Origin: an uncultured Coriobacteriales bacterium
GTDB lineage: Bacteria; Actinomycetota; Coriobacteriia; Coriobacteriales; QAMH01
DNA: 64,000 nt
Direction: 5' to 3'
Assembly (NCBI GenBank): GCA_934646835.1
Contig: CAKUES010000002.1
Coordinates: 104,557 to 168,556 of the forward strand
The notes under the pieces are model-generated. The model ran no database searches. It was not told the DNA's origin and was given only the letters and a program-made list of their open reading frames with translations. The position numbers and the translations under genes are program-made. The number at the start of each line of letters is the position of its first letter. Position 1 is the first letter of the stretch. Of this stretch, positions 1 through 7,640 are shown one piece after another.

Positions 1-379
1 GATCGAGTCTGGCGTCATGGCAACCCTGCCCAAGAAGGAGCAGGCTGTCCTGAACAAGGAGCTCGCTAAGCTGCAGGCTGCCCTGGGTGGCATCCGCGAC
101 ATGGGCGATCTGCCCGCAGCGATCTTCGTCGTCGACACCAAGCACGAGGAGAACGCAATCAAGGAGGCAATCCGCCTGCACATCCCCGTCATCGGTCTGA
201 TCGACACCAACGCAGACCCCGACGAGGTCGACTTCGGCATCCCCGCTAACGACGATGCCATCCGCTCCGTCAACCTGCTGTGCACCGTCGCCGCTGACGC
301 CATCATCGCTGGCACCGGCGTCGAGGTCACTGAGGCTGAGATGACTGCAGAGGCTACTACCGAGGAGGCTGCTGAGTAA
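1..379 (+). CDS. rpsB: 30S ribosomal protein S2, 3' part only
   Basis: Structural protein of the small ribosomal subunit, cut by the left window edge; the reading frame is open from base 2 to a TAA at 377-379. The visible C-terminal half has S2 hallmarks: LGGIRDMGDLPAAIFVVD, then PVIGLIDTNADPD and IPANDDAIRSV. The last 25 residues are an acidic Glu/Thr/Ala tail longer than in E. coli S2. The stop overlaps the tsf start by one base (TAATG), the usual rpsB-tsf coupling. The real start lies outside the window. Confidence 0.97.
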   Translation, partial: IESGVMATLPKKEQAVLNKELAKLQAALGGIRDMGDLPAAIFVVDTKHEENAIKEAIRLHIPVIGLIDTNADPDEVDFGIPANDDAIRSVNLLCTVAADAIIAGTGVEVTEAEMTAEATTEEAAE

Positions 380-1251
380 TGGCAAACGTTACTGCTGCAA
401 TGGTTAAGGAGCTGCGCGAGGCTACTGGCGCAGGCATGATGGAGTGCAAGAAGGCACTGACCGAGGCTGACGGCGATCTGGCCGCCGCTACTGACATCCT
501 TCGCACCCGTGGTCTGGCTGCTGCCGCCAAGAAGGCTGGCCGTGCCACCAACGAGGGTCGCGTCGTCGCTGCCGTGTGCCCCGAGTGCGGCAACGCTGCA
601 GTCGTCGAGGTCAACTGCGAGACTGACTTCGTCGCCATCAACGAGAAGTTCGGCGAGTACTGCGACAAGTTCGCCAAGGCCGTCATTCTCAACAACCCCG
701 CCGACCTCGATGCTCTCAAGGCTTCCGAGCTCGACGGCACCAAGGTTGAGGACGTCGTTACCGACGCAATCCACATCCTGGGCGAGAACATCCAGGTCGC
801 TCGCTTCGAGCGCATGGAGGCTCCTGCAAACGGCGCTATCGTCTCCTACAACCACATGAACAACAAGATCGGTGTTCTGGTTGCCTTCGAGTGCGGCAAC
901 GCTGAGACCGCTAAGGCCGACGCCTTCCAGGCAATGGGCAAGGACGTTGCAATGCAGATTGCAGCTACCAACCCCGTCTCCCTGGACGAGTCCTCTGTCC
1001 CTGCAGAGGTCGTCGAGCACGAGATGAGCATCTACAAGGCTCAGGCTGCCGAGTCCGGCAAGCCCGAGGCTATCCAGGAGAAGATTGCTACTGGTCGTAT
1101 GCAGAAGTTCTACAAGGAGAACTGCCTGGTCGACCAGGACTTCGTCAAGGACCCCGACAAGAGCGTCAAGCAGTACGTTGACGGCGTTGCCAAGGAGCTC
1201 GGCGACACCATCAAGATCACTGGCTTCGTTCGCGTTGCGCTGGGTGCCTAA
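379..1251 (+). CDS. tsf: Elongation factor Ts
   Basis: Guanine-nucleotide exchange factor that recycles EF-Tu-GDP. 290 aa, close to the usual length. N-terminal UBA-like segment with TGAGMMECKKAL, then the core motif NCETDFVA. Just before that motif is a CPEC pair (VVAAVCPECGNAAVVEV) where many homologues have no cysteines; whether it binds metal is unknown. ATG overlaps the rpsB stop, so translation is probably coupled. Followed by a strong terminator. Confidence 0.98.
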   Translation: MANVTAAMVKELREATGAGMMECKKALTEADGDLAAATDILRTRGLAAAAKKAGRATNEGRVVAAVCPECGNAAVVEVNCETDFVAINEKFGEYCDKFAKAVILNNPADLDALKASELDGTKVEDVVTDAIHILGENIQVARFERMEAPANGAIVSYNHMNNKIGVLVAFECGNAETAKADAFQAMGKDVAMQIAATNPVSLDESSVPAEVVEHEMSIYKAQAAESGKPEAIQEKIATGRMQKFYKENCLVDQDFVKDPDKSVKQYVDGVAKELGDTIKITGFVRVALGA

Positions 1252-1286
1252 GCTTTACGCTTGAACCCAACCCATAGGGCCTGAGA

Positions 1287-1319
1287 GGCGGCTGCTGGAA
1301 ACGGCAGCCGCCTTTTTTT
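1287..1319 (+). terminator. Rho-independent terminator of rpsB-tsf
   Basis: Perfect 9-bp stem GGCGGCTGC / GCAGCCGCC (1287-1295 and 1304-1312) followed directly by seven T residues. Confidence 0.95.
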
Positions 1320-1362
1320 GTTGCTCGAGGCATCCCTTTTGGGACAGGTGAGCGTTGCTGGA

Positions 1363-1473
1363 TAAGTGCGGTCGATTTTTGTCGTGTAGCAGCGAAAACA
1401 GCCGCACTTAGCTGCAGATGAGGCCCAATCAACCGCACTTAGACGGTATTTGGGTCCAAATCGACCGCACTTA
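1363..1473. repeat. Cluster 1 of the AATCRACCGCACTTA repeat
   Basis: Four copies of a 15-bp motif, consensus AATC(G/A)ACCGCACTTA: one inverted at 1363-1377, one degenerate at 1397-1410, and direct copies at 1427-1441 and 1459-1473. A second cluster with the same order (one inverted copy, then three direct) lies at 16442-16551. It lies in the tsf-metallophosphatase gap, immediately left of a 32-bp palindrome. Function unknown; it could be a binding-site array or a mobile repeat. Confidence 0.8.
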
Positions 1474-1474
1474 T

Positions 1475-1548
1475 CGTACGCAGCAGACCAGGTCTCATCC
1501 GTTCAAAGCACAGCTGTTGAACGGATGAGACCTGGTCTGCTGCGTACG
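1475..1548. repeat. Long perfect palindrome, 32-bp arms
   Basis: Arms 1475-1506 and 1517-1548 are perfectly complementary over 32 bp, with a 10-base loop (AGCACAGCTG). Each arm itself contains the short palindrome AGACC-A-GGTCT. Related degenerate sequences occur at 3087-3119 and at 33600-33636. There is no T-run after it, so it is not a standard terminator. It lies just before the metallophosphatase start at 1576. Confidence 0.9.
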
Positions 1549-1575
1549 GGCACCACTTGGTCTATGCTTGTCTGC

Positions 1576-3078
1576 ATGGATAAGAGAATCGCTTTCATAT
1601 GCACAAACGACATTCACTGCGCCATAGAGTCAGGGCCTGGGTGTCTTGGCCTTGAGGGGGTTGCGGCTATTGCCCAGGAGGCGCGCGGGGTTTACGGCGC
1701 TGACGGCGTCTGCCTGCTCGAAGCGGGCGATGCGACGGGCGCTGGCGCGCTCGGTTGCGTAAGCGCGGGTGAGATTCCCTTGCGTGCTTTAAACGAGTGC
1801 GGCTACGCTGCCTACTGCCCGGGAAACGCCGATGTCACCTTTGGTATCAAGCGCCTGAGGCAGCTGGCGGATATGGCGGAGTTTCCCCTCGTCTGCTGCA
1901 ACCTGCTCGAGGCTGCGACTGGTGAGCCGCTTTTTGCACCTTATACCCTGCGAGAGGTCGGTGAGGTGATGATCGGCATCGTCGGCGTCACGACGCCGCT
2001 TGCAGACATGGCTCTCGAGACAACGAATTACCGTGCACCTCAAGACGCCGTTGCCATCGATTGCTGCGGCGATGCAGGGGGCGAGAGGCTCTACAAGGCC
2101 GTGCAAAGCGCTGTGGACGCCGCGCGCTCTCGGGGTGCGCGGTTTGTCGTGCTGCTGTGCCATCTTGGCCAGAAAGACGAGCAGACGTGCTTTTGGAGCG
2201 ATGCCGTCGTGGCCAACACGGCTGGCATCGATTTGGTTGTCGACGGCCACTCGCATGAGGTCTATCAACAGCGCGTGCCCAATCGCGATGGGCGCGAGGT
2301 TCTTGTCGTACAGGGTGGCACGCGTCTGTCGCATGTCACGGTCGTTGAGACAGATCTCGCCTCAGGTTCCGTGCATGCTCGCCTGCTAGCAGCGGGGGAG
2401 GGCTATCGAGACGACACTATGTCGCGTAAGATCGCAGCCATAGTGAATACGTGCGGGGAGGAGCTTGCGCGCCCTGTGGCGAGCTTGCCCGTGGCTCTTG
2501 TCGCCAAGGATGAAGACGGCGCGTGGCTCGTGAGAAACGCCGAGACCAATCTCGGCGACCTCGTCGCAGACGCCTGGTGTGCTGCCTTTGATGCTGACCT
2601 CGCCTTCGTCCCGTGCTGGGTGCTCCGCAACAATATCCCCGCGGGCAAGCTGACCATGCGGCACTTGTACGACGCGCTTCCCATGGGGCACCAGCTTGCC
2701 TGCGTGCGCGTGAAGGGCCGTGTGATTCTCGAGGCGCTGCGGGTGGCGATCACCCAGTATCCCAAGGGCTACCGTTACTGGCTGCAGGTCTCCTCTTCTA
2801 TGCACTTTGCTTTCTGCACATCGGCGCGCAGAGGCATGGAGGTGCTCGTCAACGGCGAGGAGCTCGATGAGGAACGCGAGTACCTGCTTGCTGGCATCGA
2901 CTACATGGTTGCGGGAGCCGATGGCGGCTTTCCGATGTTTGCAGGCAGCAAACCGGTTGACGAGCGCCGTGTGAGGGACGTCGACGCCCTTGCCTCATGG
3001 CTGTGCTACCTTGCCGAGCACGACGGTTTAGGGGCTTACGAGGATGCGCGCGGTCAGGGCCGCATCGAAGTCGATTAA
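1576..3078 (+). CDS. 5'-nucleotidase/UshA-like metallophosphatase, catalytic His missing
   Basis: 500 aa member of the two-domain 5'-nucleotidase family. The N-terminal calcineurin-like domain keeps metal-ligand motifs: TNDIH (D12, H14), EAGD (D52), GN (N84), LLCHLG (H196) and DGHSH (H225, H227). The family motif GNHEFD reads GNADVTFG, so the catalytic His position (UshA His117) is Ala85. The C-terminal domain shows ETNLGDLVADAW and a substrate-loop-like LPMGHQL. No signal peptide: the phosphatase domain starts at residue 5, unlike exported UshA. The longer open frame upstream runs through the palindrome, so the ATG at 1576 (or 1564) is preferred. Bordered by related palindromes; stands alone. 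Activity uncertain. Confidence 0.8.
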   Translation: MDKRIAFICTNDIHCAIESGPGCLGLEGVAAIAQEARGVYGADGVCLLEAGDATGAGALGCVSAGEIPLRALNECGYAAYCPGNADVTFGIKRLRQLADMAEFPLVCCNLLEAATGEPLFAPYTLREVGEVMIGIVGVTTPLADMALETTNYRAPQDAVAIDCCGDAGGERLYKAVQSAVDAARSRGARFVVLLCHLGQKDEQTCFWSDAVVANTAGIDLVVDGHSHEVYQQRVPNRDGREVLVVQGGTRLSHVTVVETDLASGSVHARLLAAGEGYRDDTMSRKIAAIVNTCGEELARPVASLPVALVAKDEDGAWLVRNAETNLGDLVADAWCAAFDADLAFVPCWVLRNNIPAGKLTMRHLYDALPMGHQLACVRVKGRVILEALRVAITQYPKGYRYWLQVSSSMHFAFCTSARRGMEVLVNGEELDEEREYLLAGIDYMVAGADGGFPMFAGSKPVDERRVRDVDALASWLCYLAEHDGLGAYEDARGQGRIEVD

Positions 3079-3086
3079 CCGGCGAA

Positions 3087-3119
3087 CTGTACGGATGTGA
3101 CCAGGTCTCTTTCGTACAG
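3087..3119. repeat. Degenerate copy of the 1475-1548 palindrome family
   Basis: CTGTACG ... CGTACAG arms enclose GATGTGACCAGGTCTC, which matches the right arm of the 1517-1548 palindrome at most positions (GGATG-GACC-GGTCT--CGTAC-G). With the upstream element it brackets the metallophosphatase gene. Confidence 0.6.
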
Positions 3120-3165
3120 CAAACGTGGCTCAAACCCACCGCTTCGCGAAGACCTCTGCTGGATT

Positions 3166-3195
3166 TTGCCTATAACCTGCGCCGCGCGCTATAAT
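3166..3195 (+). promoter_or_regulatory. Sigma-70-type promoter of gltX
   Basis: TTGCCT (3166-3171), 18-bp spacer, perfect TATAAT (3190-3195), about 45 bases before the gltX ATG. Confidence 0.75.
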
Positions 3196-3240
3196 CATTG
3201 GGTTTGAGATTCAATCATTTCACCTATCGAGGAGACATTG

Positions 3241-4692
3241 ATGTCTGAAGTTCGCGTACGCTTCGCTCCGTCCCCAACGGGCAAGCTGCACATCGGCGGT
3301 GCGCGTACCGCCATCTACAACTGGGCCTATGCTCGCGCTACCGGCGGCAAGTTCATCCTGCGCATCGAGGATACGGACCCCGAGCGCTCCACCCAGGAAA
3401 ACATCGACCTCATCGTCCGCGCTATGCGTTGGCTGGGCTTGGACTGGGACGAGGGTCCCGAGGTCGGCGGTGAGTACGGTCCCTACCTGCAGACCGCACG
3501 CTTCGACACCTACACCGCAGCCCTCGAGAAGATGGTTGCCAACGACACCGCGTATCCGTGCTTTTGCACGGCCGAGCAAAACGAGATGCGCCGCGAGGCC
3601 ATCCAGGCCGATGGCCTGGCCGCTCATCCGGACCCCTGCCGTTGCCTGAGCTGCGAGGAGCGCGAGGCACGCAAGGCTGCTGGCGAGACCTATGTCTGGC
3701 GCCTCAAGGTACCCGAGGATCGCGGCATGATCACGGTTCATGATGCCGTCCACGGCGATGTCGACTTCGACGCCGCTCTGCAGGACGACATGATCATCGT
3801 CCGCAGCGATGGCAGCCCCACCTACAACTTCGCCGTCGTCTGCGATGACGTGAACATGAAGATGACCCACATCATCCGCGGCGACGACCACTTCTCCAAT
3901 ACCCCGCGTCAGATCCTCGTCTACGAGGCGCTGGGCTACCCCACGCCCATCTTCGCGCATATCCCGATGATCTGCGGCCCGGACGGCAAGAAGCTCTCCA
4001 AGCGCCATGGCGCGGCCAGTGTCGAGGAGTACCGCGACATGGGCTACCTCAAGGATGGCCTCTTCAACTACCTGGCCCTGCTGGGTTGGGCGCCTGACGG
4101 CGAGACCACCATCTTCTCCCGCGAGGAGATGGCCAAGTGTTTCACGCTTGAGCGCCTGAGCAAGAACCCTGCGAGCATGGACCCGGAGAAGCTCGACTGG
4201 ATGAACGGCCAGTACATCCAGATGATGGGTGCGGACAAGTTCGCCGAGCTGCTGCTCCCGCTGCTCGAGGAAGCTGGCTGGGATGTCAGCGACGTCGAGC
4301 GCATCAAGAAGATGTACCCGCTGGTCATGGAGCGCATCAAGCTCGTGAACCAGGCAGTCCCCATGCTGGCCTACCTGTTCACGGACGAGCTCGTCTACGA
4401 TGAGAAGTCCGTCAACAAGAACCTCAAGAAGGAGGGCGCGGGCGCTAAGAGCAATCTGCTCAAGGTCGCCACATCGCTCGAGACCTGCGATTGGGATGCC
4501 GCCTCCATCGAGGCCGCCATGCGCGCTGTCGTCGAGGAACTCGACGTCAAGGTGAAGTTCGTCTTCCAGCCGGTGCGCATCGCCGTCACTGGCAGCCAGG
4601 TGAGCCCCCCGCTGTGCGAGTCCATGGAGCTGCTTACTCGCGAGCAGGTCATCGACCGCATCAACAAGGCTGCGGAGATGGCAGTCGACTAA
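3241..4692 (+). CDS. gltX: Glutamyl-tRNA synthetase
   Basis: Charges tRNA-Glu with glutamate in the cytoplasm (class I synthetase). 483 aa. HIGH motif in PSPTGKLHIGGARTAIYN near the N-terminus; KMSKS motif appears as KLSKRHG. Cys-rich segment with CFCTAEQ and CRCLSC fits the zinc site seen in some GluRS. The ATG at 3241 follows GAGGAGA by five bases; a TTG one codon upstream is less likely. Transcribed alone, from a good promoter to a terminator. Confidence 0.97.
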   Translation: MSEVRVRFAPSPTGKLHIGGARTAIYNWAYARATGGKFILRIEDTDPERSTQENIDLIVRAMRWLGLDWDEGPEVGGEYGPYLQTARFDTYTAALEKMVANDTAYPCFCTAEQNEMRREAIQADGLAAHPDPCRCLSCEEREARKAAGETYVWRLKVPEDRGMITVHDAVHGDVDFDAALQDDMIIVRSDGSPTYNFAVVCDDVNMKMTHIIRGDDHFSNTPRQILVYEALGYPTPIFAHIPMICGPDGKKLSKRHGAASVEEYRDMGYLKDGLFNYLALLGWAPDGETTIFSREEMAKCFTLERLSKNPASMDPEKLDWMNGQYIQMMGADKFAELLLPLLEEAGWDVSDVERIKKMYPLVMERIKLVNQAVPMLAYLFTDELVYDEKSVNKNLKKEGAGAKSNLLKVATSLETCDWDAASIEAAMRAVVEELDVKVKFVFQPVRIAVTGSQVSPPLCESMELLTREQVIDRINKAAEMAVD

Positions 4693-4723
4693 GTCGCACG
4701 TTGGCTCGCAAACCGTATGCAAC

Positions 4724-4756
4724 AAGAAAAGGTCCTCGTCAGAGGGCCTTTTCTTG
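4724..4756 (+). terminator. Terminator of gltX (left copy of a direct repeat)
   Basis: Stem AAGAAAAGGTCC / GGGCCTTTTCTT with one G-U pair. Its core (4727-4752) matches 25 of 26 bases of the terminator at 6066-6091 in the same orientation. The A-rich 5' side also suits minus-strand termination of the 5864-4795 operon. Confidence 0.85.
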
Positions 4757-4794
4757 TGGTGCTTGCATGAGATGGGGACAAGGTTGCTGCGGTG

Positions 4795-5220
4795 TTATTG
4801 ATTGTCAACTGTTTTGCTGACACCGTCTTCTGAGTTGGCCTTTTTTCTTCCTGTTGCCCACAGTGGGATACAGATGAGATAGGCCAAAAACAGGATGCGT
4901 ATGCCGGTCAGACCGCCGCCAAGCTCCCTGAGCCAATCGAACGCGATGGCAATCGACAAAGAGCAAATGGCACCCAGCACAAGCGCAGCAAGTACCCAGG
5001 CCGAGGTTTTGCGGGAAAGACGTGTGATCGCAATTACGCAGAGCGTGACGACTAAAGCGGCAAGCCATTGGCAAACAGAGAGTGCCGCAAGTGGTAGCTC
5101 CGCCTTCTGGCAAAGGGGCAAGAGGAGATAGTAGGGCTTGGAGGATGCGTACGCGATAATCGGCATAAGCAGTCCACATAGGGTAATCTTGCCAACATCC
5201 TTGATACTAGGTGTGTTCAT
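4795..5220 (-). CDS. Hypothetical integral membrane protein
   Basis: 141 aa, not recognised. Four hydrophobic stretches are visible (around LCGLLMPIIAYA, LAALVVTLCVIAI, VLAALVLGAICSLSIAIA and ILFLAYLICIPLWA), ending in a short charged C-terminus. The ATG at 5220-5218 overlaps the TAA of the upstream gene by one base, so the two are co-translated. Lower GC than neighbouring genes. Possibly the membrane partner of the secreted protein encoded upstream; that is inference from context only. Confidence 0.65.
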   Translation of the reverse strand: MNTPSIKDVGKITLCGLLMPIIAYASSKPYYLLLPLCQKAELPLAALSVCQWLAALVVTLCVIAITRLSRKTSAWVLAALVLGAICSLSIAIAFDWLRELGGGLTGIRILFLAYLICIPLWATGRKKANSEDGVSKTVDNQ

Positions 5221-5864
5221 TACGCGTAACAGCCGTACGTAAGTTTGCATGAAATATCAGTTGTGCTACCACTCATTCCAGAGGGGGTTGCTTTTCCCCA
5301 GGCGGTAATCTGGTGAGATATCCCCTCATTTCCGGCGTAGTAAGGCAGATAACCCCATGTTGGCTCTATTGTGCATTTAAGGCCGGCGGGATCTCTTTTG
5401 ATGAACAAATCGTTGTTCCAGGCAATTACGCCACGCTTGGTAATTTCTCCGCCTTTTTGAGTGAAAGTAACAATAACCTTGCTTAGATTGACCTTTTTCT
5501 TATTTGTGCTCATTGTCCATGTTGCTTTGATTGTGATTTTCGCAACTGGATCAGAATAGCTGCTAGAGGTAGTTCTTCGTGCGCCATTTGAAGAAGCTCT
5601 AGAAGGAGGGAGAATTTCAACGGTCAATTCGCTTTCTCCGGACATTCGAAGTTGGTCGAATGTCGTTGAGTGCTCTTTGATCCGAGTTAGACACGGTTCT
5701 GCGTTTTCGTTGCAAGGCGTGGCTTCAACTGTCAACTCTATTGATGGTTCGAATTGATGTGAACCATCGGCAAGAGCTGCGGTAGGTGTGTTGATGATGC
5801 CTGCTGCCCCTGCTGCTGCGGCGGCCAAAAGAAAGCTTCTTCTTGAGATAACTGCTCTATCCAT
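5220..5864 (-). CDS. Hypothetical exported protein with Tat-type signal
   Basis: 214 aa, not recognised. The N-terminus has a twin-arginine signal (SRRSFLLAAAAAG) followed by a hydrophobic Ala-rich core and ALADG, giving a likely cleavage near residue 33. The mature part is rich in Thr, Ser, Lys and beta-prone segments, contains four cysteines (two near the mature N-terminus, two in the C-terminal half), and resembles a secreted beta domain without known catalytic motif. Start chosen at ATG 5864-5862 because GGAG lies six bases upstream; a TTG 12 bases earlier is weaker. AT-richer than the surrounding core genes, suggesting acquisition. Confidence 0.65.
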   Translation of the reverse strand: MDRAVISRRSFLLAAAAAGAAGIINTPTAALADGSHQFEPSIELTVEATPCNENAEPCLTRIKEHSTTFDQLRMSGESELTVEILPPSRASSNGARRTTSSSYSDPVAKITIKATWTMSTNKKKVNLSKVIVTFTQKGGEITKRGVIAWNNDLFIKRDPAGLKCTIEPTWGYLPYYAGNEGISHQITAWGKATPSGMSGSTTDISCKLTYGCYA

Positions 5865-5914
5865 TATGTGCTCCAATCAGAGTAATGAATGAGAACCTAT
5901 AGGCCTATACTAGG

Positions 5915-5942
5915 ATTATAACAGTTAGTTAATGTAATGCAA
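5915..5942 (-). promoter_or_regulatory. Promoter of the minus-strand exported/membrane pair
   Basis: Read on the minus strand: TTGCAT (5942-5937), 16-bp spacer, TATAAT (5920-5915), about 50 bases upstream of the exported-protein ATG in an AT-rich stretch. Confidence 0.7.
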
Positions 5943-6065
5943 TAGTAATATGTGAGAACAAATTACGAATATATTGACAGCTGAAGCGAAGATAGGATTC
6001 ATGAGGGATTGCGTGCTTGCTCTGCCAATCAAGCTATTTTCGCTTATAGTTGACATTATTGAAGG
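5943..6065. other. AT-rich spacer without recognised gene
   Basis: No plausible reading frame. Clearly lower GC than the rest of the window; appears to be part of the acquired 1.3 kb segment delimited by the repeats at 4727-4752 and 6066-6091. Confidence 0.5.
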
Positions 6066-6091
6066 AAAAGGCCCTCGTCAGAGGGCCTTTT
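6066..6091. terminator. Bidirectional terminator (right copy of a direct repeat)
   Basis: Stem GGCCCTC / GAGGGCC with loop GTCA, A-run on the left and T-run on the right. On the minus strand it would end the 7525-6197 gene. Near-identical (25/26) to 4727-4752. Confidence 0.85.
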
Positions 6092-6109
6092 TGCGGTTCT
6101 AGGTACTAT

Positions 6110-6140
6110 GTAGGCGCCTGACGAAGTCGGCGCCATCTGG
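6110..6140 (-). repeat. GGCGCC-type REP-like element (inverted copy)
   Basis: Reverse complement of the 31-bp core shared with 15048-15112 and 16307-16371 (CAGATGGCGCCGACTTCGTC then AGGCGCCTAC). Two GGCGCC palindromes flank a GAC-TTC-GTC mini-hairpin. Confidence 0.8.
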
Positions 6141-6156
6141 GTGAGAGGAGATGGCG

Positions 6157-6179
6157 GGTGCCTGCGTCTTGCAGGCACC
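6157..6179. repeat. Hairpin after the ATP-grasp gene
   Basis: Perfect 9-bp stem GGTGCCTGC / GCAGGCACC with loop GTCTT, directly downstream (minus strand) of the stop at 6197. No T-run, so possibly an RNA 3'-end stabiliser acting before the 6066-6091 terminator. Confidence 0.6.
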
Positions 6180-6196
6180 GCGGTGCCCAGTGCCCC

Positions 6197-7525
6197 CTAG
6201 CAATCGACCTTGAAGCTGTTGGCGATGATGCCGCCGTGGTCGAGGGCGATAACCCCTTCCTGGCCCAGGCGCACGTAGAAGCCGCAGATCTTGCCGTTGT
6301 ACTGGTAGAAGCCGGGCATCTGCTGCCAGCTCTCCACCTTGCACTCGTCGTCGCTAGGCAGGATGACGTCGACCTTGCGCGGCGTATAGAACTCCTGGGC
6401 GATGTAGCAGGTGTCGGTGTTCTCGTTGACGAGGCGCTCCCATTGCTCTTGGGTATGGTCCACGCCGGGGAAGACGCCGCTTGCGCCGTAGTCGTCTTCC
6501 GGCTTGATGATCCACGCGTCCTTGTTCGCTTTGACGGCCTCGATGTCGAGGCCTGCTGTGTCGCGGCGCAGGCGATAGGTGGCGGGCACGTGGCGCTGCA
6601 CGAACTCCCACTCCTCGTCCGTGAGGAACTCGCGAGTGCGGGGGTCAAAGAGGGCGACGTTGACCATCTTGGAGTGCACGACCGTGGTGCGGAAGTGGCC
6701 GATCAGGCACACTTTGCCGGCGGCGACCGCGTCGATCAGGGCATCGCACTCGCCGGGATGCTGCAAGATCTCGCTCGTGACGCTGCGGCGGTAGATGGCG
6801 TTGATGATGGTGCCGTCGCTCGGGTCGATGAGGTGCTCGCCGTCGAACTCAAAACTGCGCACGTCCGCAAAGCGCGCGTTGATGCCGGCACGCTTAAAGG
6901 CGGCGATGAAGCGGTTGAAGTCGCTGAAGACACCGCTCTCCTTGAAGTCCGTCACGCAGACGGTGGGGTTGTCAACATAGCAGGGGTCCTCCTTGAAGCT
7001 CTTCATGAAGGCCTCGACCCAGCTGTCAAAGAGCTCGAAGCGCTCGACCTTGTGGTTTTGGGAGAAGCGCTCGAAGGTCTTTGTGCCCATGAGGGCCTCG
7101 CTCACGAGCAGGTCGCGGCTCATGGCGCCGGAGCCGTCCGTGTTGAACTCGCAGAACTTGAAGGAGTTGTCGGCCTCATCCAAGAAGATGTCGAACCTGC
7201 CCATGGGGAGTTTCTCGCTGTAGCCGCACGGCAGCAGGATGAGGCGCTCGACCTCTGCGGGGAAGTGGAAGATCTCGCGGTAGGAGGGATCCTCGATGAA
7301 GCGGTCGATGACCTTGGTGAGGATGCGGTGCGTGGTCGCGCACACACCTTGCAGGTAGTCCATGTCCTGCTTGTTGAAGAGGTTGGGGACATAGGAGAAG
7401 GCGACCGGTGCGCCGTGAACCCAGGCGTCTGACTTCTCTATGGCGTCAAGAGCGTGCTGCCTTCCCTCGGGGTCTCCGCCAAGGGATTTGACGGCTTCGA
7501 TCCATTCACAGCGCTCATCTAGCAT
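6197..7525 (-). CDS. ATP-grasp-like ligase family protein, function unknown
   Basis: 442 aa, soluble, no signal or membrane segment. Central FCEFNTDGSGAMSRDLL and C-terminal WIIKPEDDYGASGVFPG followed by CYIAQEFYTPRKVDV resemble the metal/ATP-binding segments of circularly permuted ATP-grasp and glutathionylspermidine-synthase-like enzymes, which form amide bonds. No substrate can be assigned. ATG at 7525 is preceded by GAGAGG nine bases upstream. Monocistronic on the minus strand, divergent from yraN. Family assignment is by motif resemblance and should be taken as tentative. Confidence 0.6.
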   Translation of the reverse strand: MLDERCEWIEAVKSLGGDPEGRQHALDAIEKSDAWVHGAPVAFSYVPNLFNKQDMDYLQGVCATTHRILTKVIDRFIEDPSYREIFHFPAEVERLILLPCGYSEKLPMGRFDIFLDEADNSFKFCEFNTDGSGAMSRDLLVSEALMGTKTFERFSQNHKVERFELFDSWVEAFMKSFKEDPCYVDNPTVCVTDFKESGVFSDFNRFIAAFKRAGINARFADVRSFEFDGEHLIDPSDGTIINAIYRRSVTSEILQHPGECDALIDAVAAGKVCLIGHFRTTVVHSKMVNVALFDPRTREFLTDEEWEFVQRHVPATYRLRRDTAGLDIEAVKANKDAWIIKPEDDYGASGVFPGVDHTQEQWERLVNENTDTCYIAQEFYTPRKVDVILPSDDECKVESWQQMPGFYQYNGKICGFYVRLGQEGVIALDHGGIIANSFKVDC

Positions 7526-7591
7526 AGGGTATAGCCTCTCTGTCGGGTGTTTTTGCGCAGGCGCGCGACCTGCGAGAACGTGATTTAAGAG

Positions 7592-7597
7592 AGTATA
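7592..7597 (-). promoter_or_regulatory. Probable -10 box of the ATP-grasp-like gene
   Basis: TATACT on the minus strand about 70 bases before the start at 7525; no convincing -35 at standard spacing. Confidence 0.4.
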
Positions 7598-7640
7598 CCG
7601 CCCAAAATCACTCGTACCATGTGGGGAAACGCAGTCTTAA

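Noticed and set aside
1363..1473. CRISPR array
   Set aside because: Repeats are only 15 bp, include an inverted copy, have unequal spacers, and no cas genes are nearby.
6158..7432. 424-codon plus-strand open frame opposite the ATP-grasp-like gene
   Set aside because: The minus-strand frame has recognisable ATP-grasp-like motifs, a ribosome binding site and a promoter; the plus frame is compositionally repetitive.
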